Source: CBDAQD01 sp965275905 (GTDB lineage: Bacteria > Pseudomonadota > Alphaproteobacteria > Rhizobiales > JAJFHC01). Taken from it: a stretch of DNA of 64,000 bases. The stretch spans positions 149,517-213,516 of the forward strand of contig CBDHYJ010000082.1 in NCBI GenBank assembly GCA_965275905.1, given 5' to 3'. Below, one piece after another: positions 34,264 to 43,524 of the stretch. Under the pieces are notes generated by a model that saw only the letters and a list, made by a program, of their open reading frames with translations, did not search any database and was not told the DNA's origin. Made by a program: the position numbers and the translations under genes. Numbering within the stretch: the stretch's first letter is position 1; the number at the start of each line of letters is the position of its first letter.

Positions 34264-35097
34264 TCACACACCTATCTTGACAAGTGCTGCCTCAATAGCT
34301 GCGACAACAGTTTCGGCCTTAAAAACAATTCCCAAGTCGATCATTTCTTTGTCGACGGCAACAAACTTGAGTTGGGTTGGCACCGGCATGCTCACAATCT
34401 CGCTCGCATCTGTCTTGTAGTACACAGACGCCACGACACCTATGAAGTAGAATTTCGTGCCTACTACCGAACCGCCATCCTTCTGGGCATATATCCCGGA
34501 CTCATAGATGAACACTGGGCTGCCGCTGGACCCGCTGAAGACCGAAGCGTCGATGAGAAACTTCTTTTCTCCTTCATAGTCGAGCGCAAATGGCGTGGCA
34601 GTCGTGCCTCGGCGGATGATTGGGGTGAAATTCTTCCTGTCCCAAATACCATTTGGATAGCCAACAAAGATGATTTCTTCGAAGGCATCCAACTCCTTTT
34701 CTTGCTCGACGGTTGGGATGTTTTCATTTGAGATGTGTCGGAAGAATGCCGCGACACCTTCGCCTTTCAAGGGGTCGAGTAGGGGAACCAACGGGGCAAC
34801 CGCGATGTCGACATTTTCCTCTGGATGACCGTGCCAAATTTTGTCGAAATCAGCGACCTGGACACGATAGGCGTCACCCAATTTCGGCCCGTCGGCATCA
34901 CCTAGAATAAATGTGATGCCGCCGGTCTTCGAGTCGCCAACCACATGTTTGTTGGTGACAATAAATGGATAAAACTGGTCCCTGAACTTCTGCTGAAAGA
35001 TAAAGCCGGTACCAGCGCCACGGGTCCCATCCTCAGACTCCGTATCTATACGAACGGTAGTAAACAGTAGATTCTCGACAAGCGACTTTACGTCCAC
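34264..35097 (-). CDS. Cytoplasmic trypsin-like serine protease
   Basis: 277 residues from a GTG with AGGAG eight bases before it. It is a trypsin/HtrA-type fold with catalytic triad candidates His51 (VTNKHVV), Asp97 (NVDIAV) and Ser193 (SGSSGSPVF). There is no signal peptide, membrane helix or PDZ domain, so it should act in the cytoplasm. The C-terminal ~70 residues beyond the protease are unassigned. GC content (about 50% by eye) is lower than the flanking genes. It follows the uncharacterised gene ending at 35271 on the same strand within the repeat-bounded cassette. Cytoplasmic trypsin-like proteases occur as effectors in several phage-defence families, so such a role is possible but unproven. 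Confidence 0.82.
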   Translation of the reverse strand: MDVKSLVENLLFTTVRIDTESEDGTRGAGTGFIFQQKFRDQFYPFIVTNKHVVGDSKTGGITFILGDADGPKLGDAYRVQVADFDKIWHGHPEENVDIAVAPLVPLLDPLKGEGVAAFFRHISNENIPTVEQEKELDAFEEIIFVGYPNGIWDRKNFTPIIRRGTTATPFALDYEGEKKFLIDASVFSGSSGSPVFIYESGIYAQKDGGSVVGTKFYFIGVVASVYYKTDASEIVSMPVPTQLKFVAVDKEMIDLGIVFKAETVVAAIEAALVKIGV

Positions 35098-35141
35098 GGA
35101 ATGCTCTCCTCTGTGCCGCTTCGCCGATCCAGATCAATCAG

Positions 35142-35225
35142 CTTGGCCGACAACGCAGTGACCAGTGACTACGGGCGCGGGTTGGCGACCTGGTGCATGG
35201 TCAGGACCACTAGGCCCACGACATT
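35142..35225 (-). repeat. Diverged 84-bp repeat, copy A
   Basis: Ungapped match to 36034-36117, about 70 of 84 positions identical. On the minus strand it encodes the end of a 33-codon stretch, finishing NVVGLVVLTMHQVANPRP and a TAG at 35169-35171. This stretch is in the same frame as, and directly after, the stop of the gene at 35271. Differences from copy B are mostly at third codon positions or conservative, so it looks like a coding remnant or short peptide gene. Confidence 0.65.
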
Positions 35226-35270
35226 CAGTTCGTCCATGTGGTCCGCGATCGGCATCAGTGTATCACTACT

Positions 35271-36002
35271 TCACCGTGCCTTGCGGATCACCTCACTGAG
35301 CAGGACATCGAGAGCCTGAGAGAAATCCACCTGCACCGCCGTCGGTAGGACCTCGCTTGACGTGATGGGGGAATGCAGGTGCCTGTCTGCAATCTTGCGA
35401 AGCGAACTTTCGAGGTGCCGCATTGAATCCTTGAATGACTTCTCCACATTGGGGCCGCCGTAATTATTGGCCACTTCCGCGAAGGTTCGATGGCCCAATA
35501 CAGCGGGGACATGGTCGACGATGCTGCGCAGGATCATTGCGGTCGACATGTGGCAGTGGTTGCTGGCGGCTACATTGATCTCTCTGCAAAGTTCAACAAG
35601 CCTCGCAAAGTCCCACTTCTTGTTGCCGATAGCTTCGAGTTCCGAAATTCGAGCCGGATCGACAAAGGGTTTCGCATTAGCTGTTAATTGAGACGGTCGC
35701 GACCGCTTGCGCTCCAGCGCGCGGGCTGCCACGCGTACAATCTTTGACGCCTGTTCAACGGACGCATAGGACGGCCCTCCGGAAATGCCAACACCAGTGT
35801 CTACCGCGACGCAAAGGCTCGTGGAGTAATCGTTGTCAGGACCCAATTCCTCATCGAGTATCGATTTGGCATCGAGGAACAATGCCTTGAATGAAGAGGA
35901 GTGCTCAGACTGCAAGAAAAGCGGGGTCGTAGGCCCGCCAGTCACGAACAGCGGCAGCAGGGCTGCCATGTCATCCGCAATCTTGGATACTTCTTCGATC
36001 AT
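35271..36002 (-). CDS. Uncharacterised protein partnered with the trypsin-like protease
   Basis: 243 residues from the ATG at 36002 (TTG at 36011 is an alternative; neither has a good ribosome site). Soluble and largely helical. The N-terminal half has no recognised domain. Residues ~135-225 read WDFARLVELCREINVAASNH, then MILRSIVDHVPAVLGHRTFAEV and a later HLHSPITSS. From memory this resembles a helical domain with an HVPP(I)FG-like centre that recurs in uncharacterised bacterial proteins, some in defence islands. GC is lower than in the flanks. The same strand and the presence of only one repeat remnant between the genes suggest it works with the protease downstream. Confidence 0.7.
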   Translation of the reverse strand: MIEEVSKIADDMAALLPLFVTGGPTTPLFLQSEHSSSFKALFLDAKSILDEELGPDNDYSTSLCVAVDTGVGISGGPSYASVEQASKIVRVAARALERKRSRPSQLTANAKPFVDPARISELEAIGNKKWDFARLVELCREINVAASNHCHMSTAMILRSIVDHVPAVLGHRTFAEVANNYGGPNVEKSFKDSMRHLESSLRKIADRHLHSPITSSEVLPTAVQVDFSQALDVLLSEVIRKAR

Positions 36003-36033
36003 GTCATTCAAACTTGATAGCCGACCCAGATAA

Positions 36034-36117
36034 CTTGGTCGGCGACAAGTTGGCCAGTGATTAAGGGCGCGGGTTGGCGACCTGGTGCATGCTCAGGACC
36101 ATGAGGCCGACGACATT
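36034..36117 (-). repeat. Diverged 84-bp repeat, copy B
   Basis: Partner of copy A at 35142-35225. On the minus strand it ends the frame NVVGLMVLSMHQVANPRP with a TAA at 36061-36063. Copy A ends at the same codon with TAG, and the preceding proline codons also differ synonymously, which points to past selection on a protein. Confidence 0.65.
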
Positions 36118-36261
36118 TGAATCGTCCAGGTCGCTGCTGCTCAATCGTTCACTACCGTATTTGGGGTTTTCGGACAACAGGACGTGGTTACGACCGCTGG
36201 CAACGTGGGCGTGTCTTGAGATGCCCGCGTCATCACGGGCCCCGAAAGGGATACCGCGCAT
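36061..36261 (-). CDS. Candidate 66-residue protein or gene remnant in the cassette
   Basis: An ATG inside the right 54-bp repeat opens a 66-codon frame (MRGIPFGARDDAGISRHAHV..., ending MHQVANPRP). No good ribosome site precedes it and I recognise no family. The C-terminal 18 codons are shared with copy A. It may be a small gene, or the tail of a larger gene of which both repeat copies are remnants. Confidence 0.25.
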   Translation of the reverse strand: MRGIPFGARDDAGISRHAHVASGRNHVLLSENPKYGSERLSSSDLDDSNVVGLMVLSMHQVANPRP

Positions 36262-36289
36262 CCCGTGACGGCCCGGCTTGCTTTGGCGG
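36236..36289. repeat. Right copy of the 54-bp direct repeat
   Basis: Identical to 33988-34041, with the same nested inverted repeats. Matching breaks down immediately after both ends apart from a few bases (TGGTGTG versus CGTTGTG). Confidence 0.8.
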
Positions 36290-36534
36290 CGTTGTGTGCA
36301 AGCCGGTTGGCGGCGGCCATTTCCTCTTCTTTCTGACGACAGGAACGCGATTTCGGTCGCGTATATCCTCTTGTCGATGACGACTAAATCCGATGTTGCC
36401 GGCGGCGCGCAGGGACGGGCGCACGGAAGGGCACAGGCGTGCGTCACAACATGCGTCACGACGGGCGGCGCGACCGGCAGCGATTCTCTCCTGCCGTCGG
36501 GGAAGGGAAGGGGAACGAAATGTCAGAATTTCCG

Positions 36535-36549
36535 GAACAAAATTCGAAC
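36535..36549 (+). promoter_or_regulatory. SOS (LexA) box upstream of recA
   Basis: GAAC-N7-GAAC, the exact alphaproteobacterial LexA motif (reverse complement GTTC-N7-GTTC). It lies just upstream of a -10-like TAGAAT at 36582-36587. A second imperfect copy, GAAC-N7-GTAC, lies at 36603-36617. The two could bracket the transcription start of recA. Confidence 0.8.
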
Positions 36550-36668
36550 ACAAACCGGATTTTTACTTTTTATCAATGCTTTAGAATTTATGTTGCCAAA
36601 AGGAACAAAGCATGTACATTGATCGCAATTGCAACCGCCGGTGCACTGTGAAATAAGGGATTACCGTA

Positions 36669-37769
36669 ATGGGACAAAGTTCACTTCGCCTTGTGGAGAC
36701 CGACTCCGTGGATAAAGAAAAGGCCCTTGATGCCGCGCTGAGCCAGATCGAACGTGCCTTCGGCAAGGGATCGATCATGAAACTCGGCAAGTCCGAACAG
36801 GTGGTTGAGATCGAGGCGGTGTCGACCGGTTCGCTCGGCCTCGATATCGCGCTCGGCATCGGCGGCCTGCCGCGCGGCCGCGTGATCGAGATCTACGGGC
36901 CGGAATCCTCGGGCAAGACGACGCTGGCGCTGCATACCGTGGCGGAAGCCCAGAAGCGCGGCGGGATCTGCGCCTTTGTCGATGCGGAACACGCGCTCGA
37001 CCCGATCTATGCCCGCAAGCTCGGCGTCGATCTCGATGAACTCCTGATTTCGCAGCCCGATACCGGTGAGCAGGCGCTCGAGATCGCCGACACGCTGGTG
37101 CGGTCCGGCGCGGTCGAGGTGCTGGTGATCGACTCGGTGGCCGCGCTGACGCCGCGCGCCGAGCTCGAAGGCGAGATGGGCGACAGCCTGCCCGGCATGC
37201 AGGCCCGGCTCATGAGCCAGGCCCTGCGCAAGCTCACCGCCTCGATCTCCAAGTCGAACTGCATGGTGATCTTCATCAACCAGATCCGCATGAAGATCGG
37301 CGTCATGTTCGGCAGCCCGGAGACGACCACGGGCGGCAACGCGCTCAAGTTCTACGCGTCCGTGCGGCTCGACATCCGCCGCATCGGCCAGATCAAGGAC
37401 CGCGACGAGGTGGTCGGCAACCAGACGCGCGTCAAGGTCGTGAAAAACAAGGTGGCGCCGCCGTTCAAGCAGATCGAGTTCGACATCATGTACGGCGAGG
37501 GCATTTCCAAGACCGGCGAACTGATCGACCTGGGGGTCAAGGCGGGCATCGTGGAGAAATCCGGATCCTGGTACTCGTTCGACTCCGAGCGCATCGGCCA
37601 GGGCCGCGAGAACGCCAAGACCTTCCTCAGGGAGAACCAGGACGTGGCGGACCGCATCGAGACGGCCGTGCGTCAGAATGCCGGGCTGATCGCCGACCAG
37701 ATCCTCGACGAAACGGGCGAGGACGACGATTCGGACGATGCGCCGGACGCCAGCGAAGCCACGGGCTGA
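36669..37769 (+). CDS. recA: Recombinase RecA
   Basis: 366 residues, full length. Walker A GPESSGKTT is at 77-85, DSVAALTPRAELEGEMGD is the L1-preceding region and MFGSPETTTGGNALKFYASVRLD covers loop L2 and beyond. The acidic tail is DETGEDDDSDDAPDASE. RecA forms filaments on single-stranded DNA for strand exchange and triggers LexA self-cleavage. AAGGGA lies nine bases before the ATG. The SOS box upstream indicates damage induction. Confidence 0.98.
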   Translation: MGQSSLRLVETDSVDKEKALDAALSQIERAFGKGSIMKLGKSEQVVEIEAVSTGSLGLDIALGIGGLPRGRVIEIYGPESSGKTTLALHTVAEAQKRGGICAFVDAEHALDPIYARKLGVDLDELLISQPDTGEQALEIADTLVRSGAVEVLVIDSVAALTPRAELEGEMGDSLPGMQARLMSQALRKLTASISKSNCMVIFINQIRMKIGVMFGSPETTTGGNALKFYASVRLDIRRIGQIKDRDEVVGNQTRVKVVKNKVAPPFKQIEFDIMYGEGISKTGELIDLGVKAGIVEKSGSWYSFDSERIGQGRENAKTFLRENQDVADRIETAVRQNAGLIADQILDETGEDDDSDDAPDASEATG

Positions 37770-38077
37770 GGTGCCGGGCCTTACGCCGGACAAGACTGTT
37801 TCATTCAGCCAGAGGGCGCTCCCGTATCGGGGCGCCCTTTCTCTTTGCGGCACCTTCCGGCGGGCAGAGCCGGCGGTCCGGGCGGCGCCCGTCCCTTCAG
37901 GCTCCGCGGGTCGCTGGACAGTGCAGGGGGTGCGCTGTAAAAGCAGAAAAACGAATGCAACCAGACAATCGCCGCATGCCGGCCCGTCCCGGACGATCCG
38001 TTGGCGCGCCGTCCGTGACGGGGCTCGTGAAGGGGCTTGGGACAGATCGGCGACGAAACACGCTCAATCGGTAAGAC
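37770..38077. other. recA-alaS intergenic region
   Basis: 308 bases holding the recA terminator and the untranslated leader of alaS. I see no convincing gene and no clear riboswitch; a promoter for alaS is presumably in the last 150 bases but no strong -35/-10 pair stood out. Confidence 0.5.
37814..37840 (+). terminator. Rho-independent terminator of recA
   Basis: GGGCGCTCCCG pairs with CGGGGCGCCC across TAT, with one bulged base, and is followed by TTTCTCTTT. It lies 45 bases after the recA stop. Confidence 0.8.
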
Positions 38078-40763
38078 ATGTCTTCTGTAAACGAAATCAG
38101 ATCGACCTTTCTCAACTACTTCGGTGACAACGGGCACGAGATCGTGGCGTCCGGGCCGCTGGTGCCGCTCAACGACCCCACCCTGATGTTCACCAATGCG
38201 GGCATGGTGCAGTTCAAGAATGTCTTCACGGGCATCGAGAAGCGTCCCTACAGCCGCGCGGTGACGTCGCAGAAGTGCGTGCGGGCCGGCGGCAAGCACA
38301 ACGATCTGGACAATGTCGGCTATACCGCGCGCCACCACACGTTCTTCGAGATGCTGGGCAACTTCTCGTTCGGCGACTATTTCAAGGACCTCGCCATCGA
38401 GCTGGCCTGGAACCTGGTGACGAAGGAATTCGGCCTGCCGGCGGACCGGCTGCTGGTCACGGTCTTTGCGGAAGACGACGAGGCGTTCGATCTCTGGAAG
38501 AAGATCGCCGGCCTGCCGGAATCGAAGATCATCCGGATTCCGACCTCGGACAATTTCTGGTCCATGGGCGACACCGGGCCGTGCGGCCCGTGCTCGGAAA
38601 TCTTTTACGATCACGGCGACCACATTCCGGGCGGCCCGCCCGGCAGTCCGGACGAGGACGGCGACCGCTTCATCGAGATCTGGAATCTTGTCTTCATGCA
38701 GTTCGAGCAGGTGACAAAGGACGAGCGGATCGACCTGCCGCGGCCGTCGATCGACACCGGCATGGGGCTTGAGCGCATCTCCGCGGTGCTGCAGGGCACG
38801 CACGACAATTACGAGACCGACCTCATGCGCGCGCTGATTCGCGCGTCCGTCGATGCGTCGAACGTCGATGCGCAAGGCGCACACAATGTCAGCCACCGGG
38901 TCATCGCCGATCACCTGCGCACGTCCAGTTTCCTCATCGCCGACGGCGTCCTGCCGTCGAACGAGGGGCGGGGCTACGTCCTGCGCCGCATCATGCGCCG
39001 CGCCATGCGCCATGCCGACATCTGCTGGGCGTGCGCGAGCCGCTGATCTGGCGGCTGGTGCCCGCACTGGTGCGCGAGATGGGGCAGGCCTTATCCGGAG
39101 CTGCACCGGGCGGAAGCGCTGATCACCGAAACGCTCAAGCTCGAGGAGACGCGGTTCCGCAAGACCCTCGACCGGGGCCTGCGCATGCTGGACGACGGCG
39201 ACAACGGATCTCGACAGCGGCGGCACGCTCGACGGCGAGGTCGCCTTCAAGCTCTACGACACCTACGGATTTCCGCTGGACCTGACCGAGGACGCGCTCC
39301 GGCCGCGCGGCATTGCCGTCGACACGGACGCCTTCAATGAGGCCATGGAGCGCCAGCGCGCCGAAGCGCGCGCGGCGTGGGTCGGTTCGGGCGACGCGGC
39401 GACGGAACAGGTCTGGTTCGAGCTGCGCGAAGAAGTCGGCGCCACCGAGTTCCTCGGCTACGAGGCCGAGTTCGCCGAAGGCGTCGTTGTCGGCATCGTG
39501 GTCGGCGGCGAGCGTGTGGACCGGGCGGAGGCGGGGACGGATGCGACCGTCATCCTCAACCAGACGCCGTTCTATGCCGAGTCCGGCGGCCAGATCGGCG
39601 ACCGCGGCGTCATGACCGGTGCCGAGGACGCGCAGTTCCTGGTGTCCGACACGCAGAAGAAGCTGGGTGACCTGTTCGCGCATCAAGGCAAGGTCAAGGC
39701 GGGGGCGATCGCTGTCGGCGATCCGCTGGAGCTGATCGTCGACCACAGCCGCCGCTCCGGCACGCGCGCCAATCATTCGGCGACACACCTGCTGCACGAG
39801 GCGCTGCGCAGGACGCTCGGCGCCCATGTCGCTCAGAAGGGCTCGCTGGTCGAGCCGACGCGCCTGCGCTTCGACTTCAGCCATCCCAAGGGCATGACGG
39901 AGGAGGAACTGTCCGCCGTCGAGGAGATCGCCAACGGCGTCATCCTGCAGAACGGCGAGGTGGTCACCCGCCTGATGAGCGTCGACGAGGCAATCGAGTC
40001 CGGTGCTCTTGCGCTGTTCGGGGAAAAGTACGGCGACGAGGTCCGCGTCGTGTCGATGGGCAAGGACGTGGTCGAGGGCGGCCAGCAGAAAGACCATTCG
40101 GTCGAGCTGTGCGGCGGCACGCATGTGCGCCGGACGGGCGATATCGGGCTGGTCAAGATCGTCGGCGAAGGCGCGGTTGCTGCCGGTGTCCGGCGTATCG
40201 AGGCGCTGACCGGAGCCGGTGCACGGGCCTATTTTGACGAGCAGGACCGGCGCGTCCGTGATGCCGCGGCAATCCTGAAAGCGCCCCCGCAGGAACTGAC
40301 CGAGCGGGTCCAGGCGCTGGTCGAGGAGCGCCGCAGGATGGAGCGCGAGGTCGCCGACCTGAAGCGCCAGGTCGCCATGGGCGGCGGCGGCTCGGGCGGG
40401 GGCGATGAGGGCGTGCGCGACATCGGTTCCGTGAAGGTGATGGCCCGCGCGCTCACGGGTATCAGCCCCAAGGACCTGCGCGGCCTGGTGGACGACGGCA
40501 AGAAGAAGCTGGGGTCCGGCATCGTTGCGATCATCGGCATCAACGACGAGGGCAAGGCCGGCATTGCTGTCGGCGTTACCAGCGACCTCACGGACTCTTA
40601 CGATGCCGTGGATCTCGTGCAGATCGGCGCTGCGGCGCTGGGCGGCAAGGGCGGCGGCGGGCGGCCCGACATGGCGCAAGCCGGCGGGCCTGACGGGACC
40701 AAGGCCGACGCGGCAATCGATGCCATCGCCGAGAGGGTCGGCGAACTGGCCGGCGCGGCCTGA
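38078..40763 (+). CDS. alaS: Alanyl-tRNA synthetase, frame broken by three single-base indels
   Basis: About 890 residues when reconstructed. The N-terminal class II catalytic domain is intact up to ~39010 (NEIRSTFLNYFGDNGHEIV, TPSDNFWSMGDTGPCGPCSE). The later part has the editing domain (THLLHEALRRTLGAHV, LCGGTHVRRTGDIG) and the C-terminal oligomerisation domain. The frame changes at about 39019 (one base missing), 39091 (extra T) and 39197 (extra G). The implied protein reads normally through each, for example YPELHRAEALITETLKLEET. The gene is essential and single, so these are probably sequence errors rather than real mutations. It charges tRNA-Ala with alanine. Confidence 0.92.
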
Positions 40764-40809
40764 GACCGACGGACCGGCGCGCCGCAGGGCCTGAACGAGG
40801 CAGAGCGGG

Positions 40810-42046
40810 ATGACGACGGAACAGCCAGACGGACTGCGAAAGTTTCGCGAGCGTCTTCATGACGTGCTCGAGCAGGGGCATGGCGAGGACAAGCTCAGTC
40901 TTGCCGTCGACGCCGCGATCATCATCCTGATCCTCGCCAATGTGGTCGCGTTTTCGCTGGAAACCGTCGACAGCATCTCCGCGCGCTACGGCGATCTGCT
41001 GGAGGCCTTCAACGTTTTCTCGGTGATCGTGTTCACGATCGAATACGCCGCACGGCTCTGGGTCTGCATCGAACTGCCGCCGCTTCGGCACCTGCCGGGA
41101 TGGAAGGCCCGCCTGAAGTTCGCCTCCCGGCCGCTGCTGATCGTCGACCTGCTGGCGATCCTGCCGTTTTATCTGTCCGCGCTGTTCAGCGTCGATCTCA
41201 GGATCCTGCGCGTGCTGCGGCTGCTGCGGTTCCTCAAGGTGGCGCGGTATTCGCCGGCCCTGCAGACACTGGGCCGGGTGATCGCGAACGAGCGCCGCGC
41301 ACTTGTCGGCGCCTGCATCATCATGTTTGCGCTGATGCTGTTCTGCTCGACGATCATGTATTTCCTGGAGCGTGAGGCCCAGCCGGAAGCGTTCGGAAGC
41401 ATTCCCGCCGCCGCGTGGTGGGCGCTCGCGACGCTCACCACCGTGGGCTTCGGCGATGTCACGCCGATCACGGCCGCCGGCAAGTTCTTCGGCGGTCTGG
41501 TCATGGTGTTCGGTCTCGGCATGGCAGCGCTTCCCGTCGGCATTCTCGGCCACCGGGTTCACCCAGGAGGTCAACCGGCAAGCGCGACTTCGTCATCACC
41601 TGGAGCATGGTGGTGCGCGTGCCGATCTTCGCGGAACTGAAAGCGGCCGTCGATCGCAGAAGGTCGTCTCCCATCTGCGCACCCAGAGTTACGAGCCGGG
41701 CGGCGAGATCCTGAGGGCGGACGAGGAGATCCAGTCCGTGTTTCTGGTCGCCTCAGGCGACGTGGAGATCGAATGGAGCGGGGGCACGGCGGAACTGAAG
41801 GCCGGCGACTATTTCGGCGAAAGCGCACTGCTCGACCGTGAGAAGCGCCATGTCTGGTCGGCCAAGGCGCTGACCAAATGCGACATGCTGCTGCTCGACC
41901 GCCATGACTTCGAACATCTGATGGCGGAAGACAAGGACCTTCGTGAACAAGTGGAAAGGGCGGCATCCGACCGCCGCGCACTGGCGCAGAGCTTTCTGGA
42001 CGAGGCGGAACTGAAAACGAAGACGCCGCCCGAAGGCGGCGCCTGA
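40810..42046 (+). CDS. Voltage-gated-type potassium channel with cyclic-nucleotide-binding domain, frame-broken
   Basis: About 410 residues reconstructed. Six membrane segments, an S4-like LRILRVLRLLRFLKVARYS and a pore loop ALTTVGFGDVTP, a variant of TVGYG, mark a potassium-selective channel. A C-terminal CRP-like domain follows (YEPGGEILRADEEIQSVFLV, KAGDYFGESALLDREKRH). The layout recalls MloK1-type prokaryotic cyclic-nucleotide-gated channels. Frame shifts occur near 41548, 41579 and 41655, just at the linker between pore and ligand domain. Several indels within 110 bases again suggest consensus errors, though loss of the ligand domain cannot be excluded. Confidence 0.82.
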
Positions 42047-42078
42047 ATTCGCTGTCCGTGTCCGGCGTGACGCCAGGA

Positions 42079-43294
42079 CTAGCTCATTGCTTTCTGGAGG
42101 TTCTCGTCGATCTTGTCGAGGAAACCGGTGGTCGACAGCCATTCCTGATCAGGCCCGATCAGGAGCGCCAGGTCCTTGGTCATATGACCGCTCTCGACCG
42201 TGTCGACGCAGACCTTCTCCAGCGTCGCCGCAAAGCCCTTGAGCTGTTCGTTGCCGTCGAGCTTGCCACGGTGCGCCAGACCCCGGGTCCAGGCGAAGAT
42301 CGAGGCGATGGAATTGGTCGAAGTTTCCTCGCCGCGCTGGTGCGCGCGGTAATGGCGCGTGACCGTGCCGTGGGCCGCTTCGGCCTCGACGGTCTTGCCG
42401 TCCGGCGTCATCAGCACGCTGGTCATCAGGCCAAGCGAGCCGAACCCTTGGGCCACCGTGTCGGACTGGACGTCGCCGTCGTAGTTCTTGCACGCCCAGA
42501 CGAAGCCGCCCGACCATTTCAGCGCGGCCGCGACCATGTCGTCGATCAGGCGGTGCTCATAGGTGACGCCGGCCTTCTCGAACTCGCCCTTGAATTCGTT
42601 CGTCGAACACTTCTTCGAACAGGTCCTTGAAGCGGCCGTCATAGGCCTTGAGGATGGTGTTCTTGGTCGACAGGTAGACAGGCCAGCCCCGGTTCAGAGC
42701 CGTAGGAGAAGCAGGCGCGGGCGAAATCGCGGATGGAGTCGTCGAGGTTGTACATCGACATGGAGACGCCGGAGCCGGGAAATCGAAGACTTCGCGCTCG
42801 ATCGAATCCGAACCGTCTTCGGCTTCCCACTTGATGGTCAGCTTGCCCTTGCCGGGCACCAGAAAGTCGGTCGCGCGATACTGGTCGCCGAAAGCGTGAC
42901 GGCCGACCACGATGGGCTCGGTCCAGCCGGGAACGAGACGCGGCACGTTCTTGCAGATGATCGGCTCGCGGAAAACGGTGCCGCCGAGGATGTTCCGGAT
43001 GGTGCCGTTGGGAGAACGCCACATCTGCTTCAGGTTGAATTCCTCGACACGGTCCTCGTCGGGCGTGATGGTCGCGCATTTCACGCCGACGCCGTATTCC
43101 CTGATCGCATTGGCCGCGTCGATGGTGATCTGGTCGTCGGTGGCATCCCGGCTCTCGACGCCGAGGTCGTAATACTTCAGATCGATGTCGAGGTACGGGT
43201 GGACCAGCTTGTCCTTGATGAACTGCCAGATGATGCGTGTCATCTCGTCGCCATCGAGTTCGACAACCGGATTTTCAACCTTGATCTTGGACAT
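42079..43294 (-). CDS. icd: NADP-dependent isocitrate dehydrogenase, frame-broken
   Basis: About 405 residues reconstructed, start MSKIKVENPVVELDGDEMTR at 43294. This is the eukaryotic-like homodimeric IDH type usual in alphaproteobacteria. It converts isocitrate to 2-oxoglutarate in the TCA cycle. Signatures are KCATITPDEDRVEEF, SPNGTIRNILGGTVFREPI and the C-terminal EAAHGTVTRHYRAHQRGE. Frame changes lie near 42778 (base missing), 42700 and 42601 (extra bases); the reading frame is otherwise family-like throughout. Central metabolic role argues for sequencing error. Confidence 0.92.
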
Positions 43295-43524
43295 ATGGGG
43301 AGCCTCGAGTGATGTGTGTTCGGAACAGGGCGGCATCGCAGGTTTGAGCGGCATCGCCCGAATGAGAGACTGCGCCCTGAGGCGCGCGCGAACCCTATAG
43401 CATCGTACGGGCGTTGATAAAACCCAACCTATGGCGTATGGCAACGTTTCGGATTTCAGGCTTCCCCACGCACCGGCGCGCAGGCGATCAGGGCACATGG
43501 GATTTGGACGGTTCCGGACGCGAC

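Larger units (their letters stand above)
36003..36668. other. Long intergenic region before recA
   Basis: About 660 bases. From left to right it has copy B of the 84-bp repeat, a 66-codon candidate ORF on the minus strand, the right 54-bp repeat, a GC-mixed stretch, an SOS box and the recA promoter. No conserved full-length gene is seen. Confidence 0.6.

Noticed and set aside
34079..34267. 62-codon frame between the left repeat and the protease gene
   Set aside because: No family similarity or ribosome site, and it overlaps the protease stop; probably chance.
33942..36668. An insertion sequence or prophage remnant in the cassette
   Set aside because: No transposase, integrase or phage gene was recognised, and the 54-bp copies are direct rather than terminal inverted repeats.
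37805..39250. 481-codon open frame on the minus strand across the start of alaS
   Set aside because: Antisense shadow of the alaS catalytic domain and of the recA terminator.
39135..40679. 514-codon open frame on the minus strand across alaS
   Set aside because: Antisense to the clearly conserved C-terminal half of alanyl-tRNA synthetase; no recognisable protein.
38078..40763. alaS as a pseudogene
   Set aside because: All domains are present and each break is a one-base indel in an essential gene; sequence error is far more likely.
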